Part shown: piece by piece, positions 32,584 through 41,763 of the stretch | How positions within the stretch are numbered: the stretch's first letter is position 1 | Layout of the letters: each line of letters begins with the position of its first letter | Source of the DNA: Tenacibaculum holothuriorum | Lineage (GTDB): Bacteria > Bacteroidota > Bacteroidia > Flavobacteriales > Flavobacteriaceae | DNA length: 64,000 bases | NCBI RefSeq assembly: GCF_002120225.1 | Contig: NZ_LAPZ01000001.1 | Location: 124,001-188,000 of the forward strand | Reading direction: 5' to 3' | The notes under the pieces: generated by a model | What the model was told of the DNA's origin: nothing | The model's input: the letters and a program-made list of their open reading frames with translations, nothing else | The model's database searches: none | Program-made: the position numbers and the translations under genes

Positions 32584-33740
32584 AGAAAACTATAACGGAT
32601 TAGTAGTAGTATAAAAAATGGTAATAATACCAAGGGAAATAACTGAATTTTTAGTGCCCAAATAACTGGAATTAAAATAAGTAAAACACCTAAAATTATT
32701 ACATAATATTTAATCCAGTTTTTAAGCTTACTCTTTAATAGTAAGAAGGCAATAACTAAATTCGGAGCAAATGCCCATAAAAAATTATAATTATTTGGTG
32801 CCGTAGAATGGTTGGTAAAGAACGAAAGAAATACTATTACAACTCCAAATAAACCAGTAGAAAAGAATAATATAAAATCTAACCATTTAGTACGAGTATT
32901 ATTTATATAATCTTTATAGGTTATAAATAATCCGATTAGGCTTAATAAAAGAAACACTAAAAAAGGAGATACAACATCACTTTTTGCTTCTTTCTCATTA
33001 AATTCTAGTAATGTTCTTGATTGTTTTACCAAAGGTTTTTTTTCAGAATTACTGTTAATTTTTGAAACTTCTAGTGCTTTGTATAAATAATCAGGCAAGT
33101 ATAAATATTCGTTTGGAGTAGCAATTTTATCTAATTTACTTCCTAAGGCAATGTTTATACCTAAACTTCCCCAAGTATTTGGGTTAATCTCTTTGTTCAT
33201 TAATTGACGTAAAGATTGAGGTTGAGAAACAAACTCATCAGAAAAAACTAAATTATCACCTAAAATTTGCTGAATAATATTTCTTGGTCTAGTTGCACAA
33301 TTATCAAAAAAAGGATCATATAAATATGAAGCATTTTCTGGTTTAGCATTATCAACTAAAAAGTAGAAGAATTTATTTTTTTGTTCTTGAGTAAGGTTTA
33401 AAACTTGTTCTTTCACCCATCTTTTGTCTTTTTGAGCACTTTTTAAAGCTAAATAAAAAGGATAACCAGCCAATTTATAATTCATGTATCCTTTAGTAAA
33501 ATTTAGAATAAAATTAGGATCGTCGAAATCAAAAATTCCAAAGTTGTAAAGAATATCTAAATTTAAAACGGGATCTTTAACTCTAATAGCTGTATGCCCA
33601 AACTTTTCGTAAATAGCATCTCCTGGACCAGAAGTTATAATACTAACTTTTGAATATATAGAAAGTTTAACTGTAGCTTGAGAAAAAATAGTACTTGTTA
33701 AAACAAAGAATAGAAGTGAGGTTATGTATTTTTTTAGCAT
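32568..33740 (-). CDS. DUF4105 (Lnb N-terminal domain-like) membrane protein
   Basis: 390 residues. Signal peptide (about 1-22), then a periplasmic domain with 'IYEKFGHTAIRVKDP' (candidate catalytic His) and 'DPFFDNCATRPRNII' (candidate catalytic Cys), the NlpC/P60-type signatures of DUF4105. The same domain in Lnb (lipoprotein N-acylation transferase of Gram-positives) moves an acyl chain on lipoproteins. The C-terminal third holds four transmembrane helices (about 258-385). Whether it acts on lipoproteins here is unproven. Common in Bacteroidota next to PorV-like genes; it lies 1 base after the next upstream gene's stop. Confidence 0.87.
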   Translation of the reverse strand: MLKKYITSLLFFVLTSTIFSQATVKLSIYSKVSIITSGPGDAIYEKFGHTAIRVKDPVLNLDILYNFGIFDFDDPNFILNFTKGYMNYKLAGYPFYLALKSAQKDKRWVKEQVLNLTQEQKNKFFYFLVDNAKPENASYLYDPFFDNCATRPRNIIQQILGDNLVFSDEFVSQPQSLRQLMNKEINPNTWGSLGINIALGSKLDKIATPNEYLYLPDYLYKALEVSKINSNSEKKPLVKQSRTLLEFNEKEAKSDVVSPFLVFLLLSLIGLFITYKDYINNTRTKWLDFILFFSTGLFGVVIVFLSFFTNHSTAPNNYNFLWAFAPNLVIAFLLLKSKLKNWIKYYVIILGVLLILIPVIWALKIQLFPLVLLPFFILLLIRYSFLYKKL

Positions 33741-33741
33741 A

Positions 33742-34806
33742 TTATCTAAAGAAGCTATAATCGAATTTTATTGAAAAAATGTTGGAATATAAGGCGTTTC
33801 CAACGCTACCTATATTGGTTAAGGCATAATCTATTTGAATACCTTTATATTTAAAACCTACACCAAAGTTTGGTTGAACAGAAATAGATTTACTTCCATC
33901 AAATTCGGTAATATTTTGAAAATTTCCAACTCCAGCACGTAAAAATACCATTCTTTCATAGTCTAGCTGAAATCCTAATGCAGGATCTATGCTCAAAAAA
34001 CTAGATGAAATAATATCATTAGTTTGAGCAAAACGCATATTCAAATCAAATTCTGTTAAAAGATTAAAAGAACGAGAAATTTCAAATGATTTTGCAACAC
34101 CAAGTTGAGCTTTTGGTTTGGTTATTTCATTAGTTTCTGGTAATTCTTGGTTTTGACCAGAAATTGCATTTTTAATTTTATCAAATTCGGCTTTGTTAAT
34201 ACTCCAAACATTAAATGTTGTAGTAATATCTCTAACCATTAATCCGAATTTCCAATTATTTCTTTCAAATTGAATTCCGGCATCGAAACCAAATCCCCAA
34301 GAAGTTGCAAAATCCCCAATTACACGTCGTACAATTTTAGCATTTACTCCTAATTGAAATCCGTCTAAAAGCATTTTTCGCGCATAAGAAACATTAAAAG
34401 CATAATCGGCAGCAGAGAAAAGGCTAATACGATTGTAATCGATATTTCCTTGACTATCGATAAGTTCTGTTGTATTCAGGATATCATCAACTCCAAACCT
34501 TATAATAGAAAGTGCTAATGCACTTCTGTCATCAACAGGCATTGCAAAAGCAGCATAATTGTAATTTGCGATTCCTGCAAAATAAGTAGCGTGCATTAAA
34601 GCACCTTGGTAATCTTCAATATTTACCAACCCTGCAGGATTCCAGTAAATGGCATTTACGTCGTTGCTAGTTGCAACGACTGATTTACTCATACCTAAAG
34701 CTGCTGCATCGACTCCAATATTTAAAAATTCGTTTGAGTAATTTCTAAATTGTGCTACCATTACCGATGTAATGAAGAAAAATAAAAGTAGTAACCTTGT
34801 TTTCAA
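33742..34806 (-). CDS. PorV/PorQ-family outer-membrane beta-barrel protein
   Basis: I choose the TTG at 34806 (354 residues) because it gives a clean signal peptide, MKTRLLLLFFFITSVMVAQ. The longest frame starts at another TTG at 34845. The mature start 'NEFLNIGVDAAALGMSKSVVATSNDVNAIYWNPAGLVNI' is the PorV/UPF0164 hallmark (ALGM, then WNPAG). A FadL-like 14-stranded barrel follows, ending 'FSIKFDYSFFR'. PorV and PorQ are type IX secretion components; most Flavobacteriaceae carry several paralogues of unclear role, so I do not assign porV itself. Confidence 0.85.
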   Translation of the reverse strand: MKTRLLLLFFFITSVMVAQFRNYSNEFLNIGVDAAALGMSKSVVATSNDVNAIYWNPAGLVNIEDYQGALMHATYFAGIANYNYAAFAMPVDDRSALALSIIRFGVDDILNTTELIDSQGNIDYNRISLFSAADYAFNVSYARKMLLDGFQLGVNAKIVRRVIGDFATSWGFGFDAGIQFERNNWKFGLMVRDITTTFNVWSINKAEFDKIKNAISGQNQELPETNEITKPKAQLGVAKSFEISRSFNLLTEFDLNMRFAQTNDIISSSFLSIDPALGFQLDYERMVFLRAGVGNFQNITEFDGSKSISVQPNFGVGFKYKGIQIDYALTNIGSVGNALYSNIFSIKFDYSFFR

Positions 34807-34867
34807 TCTTAAAATTTGTGTGTTTACAAATATCTGAATTCCCAATAAAATAACTATGTTTTTTCGG

Positions 34868-35854
34868 TTATATTGTTGTTGGGATAATGTTTAATTTTTC
34901 ATTAATGAATTGACAAATTTTATTTTCTAACCATCTATTTTCTTCATTACTAAAGGTTTCCATAAAACCAACATGCCCTCCATATTTTGGGGTCATTAAG
35001 TGGAAATTGTTTAGAGAATTTGCTTCCTCAATAGGATAACATTCTGGTGATAAAAAACTGTCATCTAAAGAGTTAATAAGTAAAGTGTTGTGCTTTATTT
35101 TAGGAATGTAAGGTTTAGCACTAGCTTTTTTCCAATAATCTTCTGAACTTTTAAAACCAAATACAGGAATTGTATACTGCTTTTCTAAATGGCGAAATTT
35201 TGTAGCTTTAAATAACAACTCTTTATCAAGTTTAAAATCAGGGAATTTATGGGCTTTTTCTAAAAGTTTTAAACGCATGGTTTTTAAAAACTCATCCATA
35301 TAAACTTTGTTTTTTAGTTTAGTAAGTTCTGCTTGTGATGTTGTTAAATCTACAGGAACAGAAACTGCAATTCCTCCTTTAATTTTTGCTGGTATATCAT
35401 CATATTCTCCTAAGTATTTTAAGGTTAAATTGCCTCCTAAACTAAAGCCTATCATTACAATAGAGTCATAATGATAGTTTTCAGAAAGATGTTTTATGAC
35501 AAAGTCTACATCATCAGTTTTTCCGCTATGATAGGTTTCTAGTAGTAAGTTATCCTCTCCGCTACAACCTCTTAAATTCATGCATACAGTATCAATACCA
35601 ATACTATTTAGTTTATTAGAAGTTGTTATCATATAATTAGATTGAGAGCTTCCTTCTAATCCATGAATTAAAATAGCTAAAGAATTAGAATTTACGGTTG
35701 AAAAATCTAAATCAATAAAATCATGATCCCAAGTAGTAAGTCTTTTTCTCTGATAAGCTATAGTATCTTTCATAAAAAGAGGTCTATAAACAGTATTAAA
35801 GTGCGCACTTTTAAAAGGAAAACTTGGTTTAAAATCTGATTGAATTACAGGCAT
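34868..35854 (-). CDS. YheT-family alpha/beta hydrolase
   Basis: 328 residues. The nucleophile elbow is 'VMIGFSLGGNLTLKYLGEY' (Ser in GFSLGG), the oxyanion loop 'LAILIHGLEGSSQSNYM', the acid lies in 'TLLINSLDDSFLSPECYP' and the His in 'PKYGGHVGFME'. It belongs to the YheT/EMB8/ABHD1-3 group, putative esterases acting on lipid or xenobiotic esters, cytosolic or membrane-associated. Expressed leftward and followed by the PorV-like gene; divergent from pssA. The substrate is unknown. Confidence 0.92.
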   Translation of the reverse strand: MPVIQSDFKPSFPFKSAHFNTVYRPLFMKDTIAYQRKRLTTWDHDFIDLDFSTVNSNSLAILIHGLEGSSQSNYMITTSNKLNSIGIDTVCMNLRGCSGEDNLLLETYHSGKTDDVDFVIKHLSENYHYDSIVMIGFSLGGNLTLKYLGEYDDIPAKIKGGIAVSVPVDLTTSQAELTKLKNKVYMDEFLKTMRLKLLEKAHKFPDFKLDKELLFKATKFRHLEKQYTIPVFGFKSSEDYWKKASAKPYIPKIKHNTLLINSLDDSFLSPECYPIEEANSLNNFHLMTPKYGGHVGFMETFSNEENRWLENKICQFINEKLNIIPTTI

Positions 35855-35946
35855 TTATTGAAATATTTTTTTTAAGAATAAACTAATTGAGTGAAAAATA
35901 ATAAAAAATCGCCCAATATTTCTATTTTCGTATAAAATTGGGACTC

Positions 35947-36687
35947 ATGAATATTAAAAAACATATACCAAATACATTAACTTTAGGAAATTTGTTCTGC
36001 GGAACATTAGCTACAGTTTTTGCTATAAAAGGAGATTTTTATGCTACTGCAGTACTTGTAATTTTAGGTATAGGATTTGATTTTTTAGATGGTTTTGCTG
36101 CAAGATTATTAAAAGTACAAGGAGAATTAGGAAAACAATTAGATTCTTTGGCTGATATGGTTACTAGCGGAGTTGTTCCTGGTTTAGTAATGATGCAATT
36201 ATTGGTAAATGCTATTGATATTGATGCCGTTGGTTACTTTGGTGTAGATGCCTACGGAAAAACAGGAAGCAATTTACCATATATCGGTCTATTACTTACG
36301 TTGTTTGCTTGTTATAGATTAGCAAAATTTAATATTGATGAACGTCAATCTGATAGTTTTATTGGAGTTCCAACACCAGCAATGAGCTTATTTGTAATAT
36401 CATTACCGCTAATTTTAGAATATTCATCATTTAACTTCTTTATAGAATTAATTCAAAACAAATACTTTTTATTAGCAATAACATTTTTGTTTAGCTATTT
36501 AATGAATGCTGAATTACCGTTATTTTCTTTAAAATTTAAAAGCTTTGGGTTTAAAGGAAATGAGATAAAATATCTATTTCTTTTATTATCAATAGTACTA
36601 CTAATAGTACTGAAAATTGTAGCAATTCCAATAATTATTTTGTTATACATTATATTGTCACTTATAAACAATTTAGTAAGAAAATAA
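35947..36687 (+). CDS. pssA: CDP-diacylglycerol--serine O-phosphatidyltransferase
   Basis: 246 residues from the ATG at 35947; a TTG three codons earlier is possible but less likely. The CDP-alcohol phosphotransferase motif DG-x2-AR-x8-G-x3-D-x3-D reads 'DGFAARLLKVQGELGKQLDS' followed by LAD (about 48-70), with catalytic Asp in the last position. Seven to eight transmembrane helices cover the rest. It makes phosphatidylserine, the precursor of phosphatidylethanolamine. The ATG of the next GNAT gene overlaps its stop (TAATG). A -7-like TATTTTCG lies at 35923-35930. Confidence 0.94.
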   Translation: MNIKKHIPNTLTLGNLFCGTLATVFAIKGDFYATAVLVILGIGFDFLDGFAARLLKVQGELGKQLDSLADMVTSGVVPGLVMMQLLVNAIDIDAVGYFGVDAYGKTGSNLPYIGLLLTLFACYRLAKFNIDERQSDSFIGVPTPAMSLFVISLPLILEYSSFNFFIELIQNKYFLLAITFLFSYLMNAELPLFSLKFKSFGFKGNEIKYLFLLLSIVLLIVLKIVAIPIIILLYIILSLINNLVRK

Positions 36688-37112
36688 TGAAAATTGAAGT
36701 TTGTAAAGGAAGAGAAGAAGCACAACAAATTGTAAACGGATTAAATGCTTATAACAAGAAACAATTAGATTGGTTTTTAGAAGATGTTTATACACCTATA
36801 GAGCTAGTAGCAAAGAACGATGAAGGAAAAATTGTTGGCGGAATTCTAGGACATGTAGGGTATTATGCAGGTTTCTATGTAAGAATTTTTTGGATAGATA
36901 AAAATGAAAGAGGCAAAGGCTTAGGTACAAAAATATTGCAAATGGCGGAAGAAAAAGCTAAAGAAAATGGAGCAATAATGGTAACTTTAGATACTTTTTC
37001 TTTTCAAGCAGAAACGTTTTATGTAAAAATGGGTTACGATGAAATTGGAAGAATAAAAGATTACCCTAAAGAGGGAGAAGCCCATGTGTTTTTTAAAAAA
37101 GAATTAAAATAA
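36687..37112 (+). CDS. GNAT-family N-acetyltransferase
   Basis: 141 residues. The acyl-CoA loop is 'FWIDKNERGKGLGTKILQMAEEKAKENG' (R/QxxGxG), followed by 'VTLDTFSFQAETFYVKMGYDEIGRIKDYP', the typical C-terminal strand and helix with tyrosine general acid. The N-terminal half ('KKQLDWFLEDVYTPIELVAKNDEGKIVGGILGHV') resembles aminoglycoside/small-molecule GNATs, but there is no basis for a resistance call. It starts within the pssA stop (TAATG), so it is translationally coupled, and ends at a perfect bidirectional terminator. Confidence 0.9.
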   Translation: MKIEVCKGREEAQQIVNGLNAYNKKQLDWFLEDVYTPIELVAKNDEGKIVGGILGHVGYYAGFYVRIFWIDKNERGKGLGTKILQMAEEKAKENGAIMVTLDTFSFQAETFYVKMGYDEIGRIKDYPKEGEAHVFFKKELK

Positions 37113-37138
37113 AAAGGAAGCTATAGCTTCCTTTTTTT
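37111..37138. terminator. bidirectional terminator between GNAT and YihY genes
   Basis: AAAAAGGAAGCTA (37111-37123) and TAGCTTCCTTTTT (37124-37136) form a 26-bp perfect palindrome with flanking T and A runs. It overlaps the YihY stop codon and the last bases of the GNAT gene, serving both convergent genes. Confidence 0.9.
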
Positions 37139-38000
37139 ATGAAATTTCATGTTCAGTAATAAGTACAGCATTATCATTTGCTTGTATAGGAGCGTTTGAA
37201 AAGTCGCTATATATTTTTACAAAAGAAGCACCTAAAAATAGTATTTGAGATGTATAATAAACCCAAAGCATTATTAAAGCCAAAATACTAGCAGTTCCAA
37301 AAGTAGTTGACAAATGGCTTTTCCCAAGGTAATAACTAATACCTATTTTACCTAAAGAGAATAAAAAAGCAGTAAATATTCCTCCTAAAATCATGGGTTT
37401 AAAATTAATTTTTGCATCTCCTAAAAACAAGAACATTAATGAAAATAGGACAGTAGATACAGCAAATGAAGCTAAATGCTCATAAGTTAAAACTACTTTA
37501 TAATTAGTGTGCAAACTATCGTAAAACTGAATTAAATAACTATTTATACTACTGCTAATTACCAAAATAAAAAATAGAAGTAATAGAAGACTAAATGAAA
37601 AAAAGTGTTTCGTAAAATATCGTATTAATCCGTTTTTTGGTTTAGCTTTAAGATTCCAAACTCCATTAAAAGCATTGTGTATTTGCCCAAACATACCAGA
37701 AGCACTTAATAATAGTGTAGAAAAACCAATAATTGTAGTTAATACTGAGTTATGATTTTGATGTTGGTTTTTTATAATAGCTTGAATTTGTATTGAAGCT
37801 TCTTTTCCTAAGACATCTTGTAGTTGATTATAAATTTCTCCAGAAATAGCTTCTTTTCCAAAGATTAATCCTAAAATAGAAACCAAAATAATTATAATAG
37901 GAAATATAGAAAACACAGCATAATACGCCAATGCAGCACCTTTTTGAAAAGTATTACTATTAAAAAAGTGTAAGAAAACTTGTTTTAAAAATTTAAACAC
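37137..38000 (-). CDS. YihY/BrkB-family membrane protein
   Basis: 287 residues with a GTG start at 38000. Six transmembrane helices; the family hallmark 'KGAALAYYAVFSIFPIIIILVSILGLIFG' opens the first helix, and 'SIFPI' plus 'TVLFSLMFLFLGDAKINFKPMILGGIFTAFLFSLGKIGISYYLG' mark the second half. Formerly annotated ribonuclease BN or virulence factor BrkB; neither function applies with confidence. It follows the APC permease gene by 10 bases. Inner-membrane, function unknown. Confidence 0.93.
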   Translation of the reverse strand: MFKFLKQVFLHFFNSNTFQKGAALAYYAVFSIFPIIIILVSILGLIFGKEAISGEIYNQLQDVLGKEASIQIQAIIKNQHQNHNSVLTTIIGFSTLLLSASGMFGQIHNAFNGVWNLKAKPKNGLIRYFTKHFFSFSLLLLLFFILVISSSINSYLIQFYDSLHTNYKVVLTYEHLASFAVSTVLFSLMFLFLGDAKINFKPMILGGIFTAFLFSLGKIGISYYLGKSHLSTTFGTASILALIMLWVYYTSQILFLGASFVKIYSDFSNAPIQANDNAVLITEHEIS

Positions 38001-38010
38001 AGAAATTAGT

Positions 38011-39294
38011 TTATTGTTTTTTATGTTCGGTTTGTTTGTAAATATATTCTATAATAAAACAAAAAACAATGATACCAACAGCAATAAAAACATCAGTTTT
38101 ACTTTTAGAATAATGATCTATAAGTAAAGCAAACATAGCTGTTAAACATAAAATAAATCCAATTAAAGGAATCCAAGCATTACTATTAGTATTCTTGCGA
38201 AGTTTGTAGCCCGAAAAATTAACAATAGCAAAAATTAATAAAAATCCAACACTACCAGCAGTAGAAATACTTTCTAGTTTTAATGTGTTTACTAAAACAA
38301 TGGTAGCTACTGCTGTAATGAATAATCCTATTGGTTGATTCCATAGTTTATGAGTAAACTCATTTGGTAATTCATCATCTTCTGCAATTTCATAATTTAC
38401 TCTACTACCACCATATAATGAAGCATTTATAGCTGAAAATGTAGAAATTAATGCTGCAACTGTTATAATTGTAAAACCAATTTTACCTAACATTGGTTTT
38501 GCAGCTTCTGCCAAAACATAATCTTGTGCAGTAGCAATATCAGAAAAAGCTAATGAACCTACTGTAACTGTTGCAATAATTATGTAAAGAATAATTACAA
38601 AAATAACACTCCAAAAGTATGCTCTAGGTATGTTTTTTTCAGGGTTTTCAATATCTGGTGCTGCATTAGCAATAAGTTCAAACCCTTCGTATGCTACAAA
38701 AATTACCATACCAGCAGTTACTAATTTAAACGGAGATTCCCAGTGTTCGGGAGATAATTGTCCTAAATGAGGATTGCCAAATAAACCATAAACACCTACA
38801 ACAACAAAGCTTAGTAGGATTATAAGTTTAATAATAACGGCATATGATTCAATTTTACCAACAACAGCAATACTATAATAATTTATTGCTGTAGCAATAA
38901 TTACAATTGTAGTGGCATAAATATGAGAGTCGATAACTTTATCACTTGTTAATTGAAAAAGGTTAGGAGCGTAGCTGCCAAAAGCAGAAGCATAAAGCGC
39001 AAGCATAATTATATAGCTAATCCAAAGAAGGTTATTAATTCCTCCACTAAAAATACCAATGCCAAATCCTTGATTTATAAACTTAACAGTACCACCTCGG
39101 TCTGGGTATTTTAATGAGAGTTTTACGTAACTATATGAAGTAATTAAAGCAATAGTACCAGCAATTAAAAAAGAAACTGGTGTTCCTCCTTTGGCCATGG
39201 CTGCAGCTAAACCTAGAACAGCAAAAATACCACCACCTACCATACCTCCAATACCGATAGACATGGCTTCTTTTAATCCAATTTTTTTAGGCAT
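38011..39294 (-). CDS. APC-family amino acid permease
   Basis: 427 residues with about twelve transmembrane helices. The first helix has the unwound substrate motif 'KEAMSIGIGGMVGGGIFAVLGLAAAMA', and helix 6 'AGMVIFVAYEGFELIANAAPDIENPEKNIPRAYF' is the conserved 'FAYDGFE...' segment of APC transporters. These are Na+ or H+ coupled amino-acid/polyamine transporters or exchangers in the inner membrane; the substrate cannot be read. It is 43 bases downstream of lptB and 10 bases upstream of yihY on the same strand. Confidence 0.93.
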   Translation of the reverse strand: MPKKIGLKEAMSIGIGGMVGGGIFAVLGLAAAMAKGGTPVSFLIAGTIALITSYSYVKLSLKYPDRGGTVKFINQGFGIGIFSGGINNLLWISYIIMLALYASAFGSYAPNLFQLTSDKVIDSHIYATTIVIIATAINYYSIAVVGKIESYAVIIKLIILLSFVVVGVYGLFGNPHLGQLSPEHWESPFKLVTAGMVIFVAYEGFELIANAAPDIENPEKNIPRAYFWSVIFVIILYIIIATVTVGSLAFSDIATAQDYVLAEAAKPMLGKIGFTIITVAALISTFSAINASLYGGSRVNYEIAEDDELPNEFTHKLWNQPIGLFITAVATIVLVNTLKLESISTAGSVGFLLIFAIVNFSGYKLRKNTNSNAWIPLIGFILCLTAMFALLIDHYSKSKTDVFIAVGIIVFCFIIEYIYKQTEHKKQ

Positions 39295-39337
39295 AAAGTT
39301 GTTTTTTGCCTAAATTAATCAATTTTAGAATAAAAAA

Positions 39338-40552
39338 TTATGATGAAGTAGAAATATCTGAAATAAAGTGATATTCGCTTAATGATGTTTTACTTTCAAT
39401 AAACTCTTTAGAAACTTCTTTGTTTTTAGCATAACTTAAATTGGAAAGAATATTCCAATTTTCATTATTCCTATTTGTTAAAATTAAATTTTCTGTTGTG
39501 ATTTCAAAATTAACCCAATCGTTAAAATTTGCTATTTTTTGGTAAGAATGATCTGAAACTTGCATGTTACCAATAGTTTTCGAATCGTCTTTTACTATAG
39601 GTGATTTAGAAAGACTTAAACACATCTTAGAAAAATCGGTAAAACTCAGTTTATCGTAAGGTATTACTAAGAACGTATTTACATCACTTATCTTTTTATA
39701 TACTCCGAAACCTCCTTTTAGATTGAATTCATCACAAAGCTTGGTAAAAGAAGTTGTTACATCTTCTTCATTCGTGTTAGAAATTACAAATTCACTTTTT
39801 GAAGCTTTGTCGTTATTGTCAAAGTTCTTTTTCTTTAGCTCAAAGTCTTGCCCTAAATAAACTCTACGAACAGTTTCATCTTCTGCTAATTCTTCTGGTG
39901 TTCCTTCTTTTAAAATTCCACCATTATACATTAAATAAGTTCTGTCGGTAATAGCTAAAGTAGCTTGTACATCATGATCGGTAATTAAAATTCCGATATT
40001 TTTATTTTTTAACTGAGCTACAATTCCTTGAATATCTTCTACAGCAATTGGATCTACTCCTGCAAAAGGTTCGTCTAATAAAATAAACTTAGGATCTGAA
40101 GCTAAACAACGAGCAATTTCGGTTCTACGTCGCTCACCACCCGAAAGTAAATCTCCTCTGTTTTTTCGTACATGACTTAAACTGAATTCGTCAATAAGTT
40201 CTTCTAAGCGTTGTTTTCTTTCAGCTTTTGTGCGATCTGTAAATTCTAATACCGACATTATATTATCTTCAACCGATAATTTTCTAAAAACAGAAGCTTC
40301 TTGAGCTAAATATCCAATACCTTTTTGAGCACGTTTGTACATAGCGTCGGTAGTAATTTCTTCATCATCAAGGAAAATTTGACCAAAATTTGGCTTAATC
40401 ATCCCTACAATCATGTAGAAAGAAGTGGTTTTTCCAGCTCCGTTAGGACCTAATAAACCAATAATTTCTCCTTGCTCTACTTCTAAAGAAATTCCTTTTA
40501 CAACCTTACGATTACCGTATATTTTTTGAATATTATCTGCTCTTAATTTCAT
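39338..40552 (-). CDS. lptB: LptB-like LPS export ABC ATPase with C-terminal extension
   Basis: 404 residues. The first roughly 240 are a complete LptB-type ATPase: Walker A 'GPNGAGKT' (35-42), Q-loop '[14 protein letters not shown]', signature '[14 protein letters not shown]', Walker B '[12 protein letters not shown]' and H-loop 'ILITDHDV', ending '...[14 protein letters not shown]'. Residues about 245-404 are an extra soluble domain with no motif I recognise, containing '[16 protein letters not shown]' and '[20 protein letters not shown]'. LptB normally ends near residue 240 and powers LPS extraction with LptFG. The extension may regulate it, or be a lineage trait. Confidence 0.9.
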   Translation of the reverse strand: MKLRADNIQKIYGNRKVVKGISLEVEQGEIIGLLGPNGAGKTTSFYMIVGMIKPNFGQIFLDDEEITTDAMYKRAQKGIGYLAQEASVFRKLSVEDNIMSVLEFTDRTKAERKQRLEELIDEFSLSHVRKNRGDLLSGGERRRTEIARCLASDPKFILLDEPFAGVDPIAVEDIQGIVAQLKNKNIGILITDHDVQATLAITDRTYLMYNGGILKEGTPEELAEDETVRRVYLGQDFELKKKNFDNNDKASKSEFVISNTNEEDVTTSFTKLCDEFNLKGGFGVYKKISDVNTFLVIPYDKLSFTDFSKMCLSLSKSPIVKDDSKTIGNMQVSDHSYQKIANFNDWVNFEITTENLILTNRNNENWNILSNLSYAKNKEVSKEFIESKTSLSEYHFISDISTSS

Positions 40553-40618
40553 GTATGTATTTAGAGTTTTACGATGCTAAAGTAATGTAATACTATTATT
40601 AAAACGCTTAATAATTTG

Positions 40619-40966
40619 TTAACTGTTTTCTTCTAAAGCTTCCCAGAACTCAACAGCTCTTCTTAAATGAGGAATTACAATTGTACCACCGACTAAAGTA
40701 GCAATACTCATCGTTTCCATCATTTCTTCTTTGGTAACTCCGTTTTTATGAGCTGTTTCTAAATGATAGGCAATACAATCGTCACAACGTAATACTGCAG
40801 AAGCTACTAAACCTAATAATTCTTTGGTTTTTATTGAAAGATGACCTTCTTTATAAGCGTTGGTGTCTAAGTTGAAAATACGTTTGATAACCTTGTTATC
40901 AGAACCTAATATTTTGTCGTTCATTCTAGAACGATAGTCGTTAAACTCTTGGACTTTTTGAGACAT
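40619..40966 (-). CDS. AhpD-like carboxymuconolactone decarboxylase family protein
   Basis: 115 residues from the ATG at 40966. The AhpD-type redox site is 'VLRCDDCIAYHLETAH' (CxxC with downstream His, about residues 63-78), preceded by the helix 'KTKELLGLVASA' with the upstream Glu. Such small helical proteins act as alkylhydroperoxidases or reductases with peroxiredoxin-type partners; the muconolactone activity is unlikely with a CxxC site. It overlaps the tatC 3' end by 26 bases. The longer frame beginning at 40990 adds a Lys/Asn-rich stretch with no family support. Confidence 0.9.
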   Translation of the reverse strand: MSQKVQEFNDYRSRMNDKILGSDNKVIKRIFNLDTNAYKEGHLSIKTKELLGLVASAVLRCDDCIAYHLETAHKNGVTKEEMMETMSIATLVGGTIVIPHLRRAVEFWEALEENS

Positions 40967-41762
40967 TTTTTTGTTGTTTTTTAATAACAAGGTTAGAAAT
41001 ATGAATACTTATTTCGTATAATATCATAATAGGTACAGCAACGATTACTTGACTCGCTACATCTGGCGGAGTGATAATTGCCGAAAGTACTAATACTACT
41101 ACTAAAGCATGTTTACGATATTTTCTTAAAAACTGAGGAGTGATTAATCCAATTTTAGATAAAAAGTAGATTAATACTGGTAATTCAAAGAAAACAGCAA
41201 CACCTAATAATGTATTGGTGATTAAGCTTATATATGCTTCTAGTTTAAAGTTATTTTGAATTGAATCTGAAATTTCAAAATTGTAAAAGAAATATACAGA
41301 CATTGGTAAAATTACATAGTAACTAAATAATACTCCTAAAAAGAATAGGAGTGAAGAAATAAAAATAAATCCTCTTGATTTTTTACGTTCAGAACTGTGT
41401 AATCCAGGAGCTACAAAACGCCACATTTCCCATAATATATAAGGAAAAGCAACCACGAATCCTAAAATTAATGAAGACCAAATCCCTGTCATTAATTGTT
41501 GTGTAGGATTTAAAGCTTGTAATGTTTGCTTAAAATTGATATTACAAAAACTACTATCAATCCCTATAGAAGAAAATACTTTACAAAAGAAAGTATAAGT
41601 AGAAAAGTCAGGTTTTAAATGTGCTAATAAAACTTCATCAAAAACAAAGTTTATATTGATAAAAATCAAAATAGCTATTATAAAAATAGCAGCAAAACTT
41701 CTTACTAAATGCCATCTGAGTTCTTCAAGATGGTCTAAAAAAGACATTTCTTTTTCTACCAT
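40941..41762 (-). CDS. tatC: Sec-independent translocase TatC
   Basis: 273 residues with six transmembrane helices. Hallmarks are the N-terminal 'MSFLDHLEELRWHLVRSFAAI' (with the Tat-signal-binding Glu pair), the 'EMWRFVAPGLHSSERK' loop and 'VFFELPVLIYFLSKIGLITPQFLRKYRKHALVVVLVLSAIITPPD'. It forms the twin-arginine receptor complex with TatA/B in the inner membrane; no tatA is adjacent. Stop and kdsD are separated by one base, so it is transcribed with kdsD and the AhpD-like gene. Confidence 0.96.
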   Translation of the reverse strand: MVEKEMSFLDHLEELRWHLVRSFAAIFIIAILIFININFVFDEVLLAHLKPDFSTYTFFCKVFSSIGIDSSFCNINFKQTLQALNPTQQLMTGIWSSLILGFVVAFPYILWEMWRFVAPGLHSSERKKSRGFIFISSLLFFLGVLFSYYVILPMSVYFFYNFEISDSIQNNFKLEAYISLITNTLLGVAVFFELPVLIYFLSKIGLITPQFLRKYRKHALVVVLVLSAIITPPDVASQVIVAVPIMILYEISIHISNLVIKKQQKNVSKSPRV

Positions 41763-41763
41763 A

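Noticed and set aside
36687-37112. Aminoglycoside acetyltransferase
   Set aside because: Only generic GNAT motifs are visible; there is no resistance-specific residue pattern and the gene is coupled to pssA.
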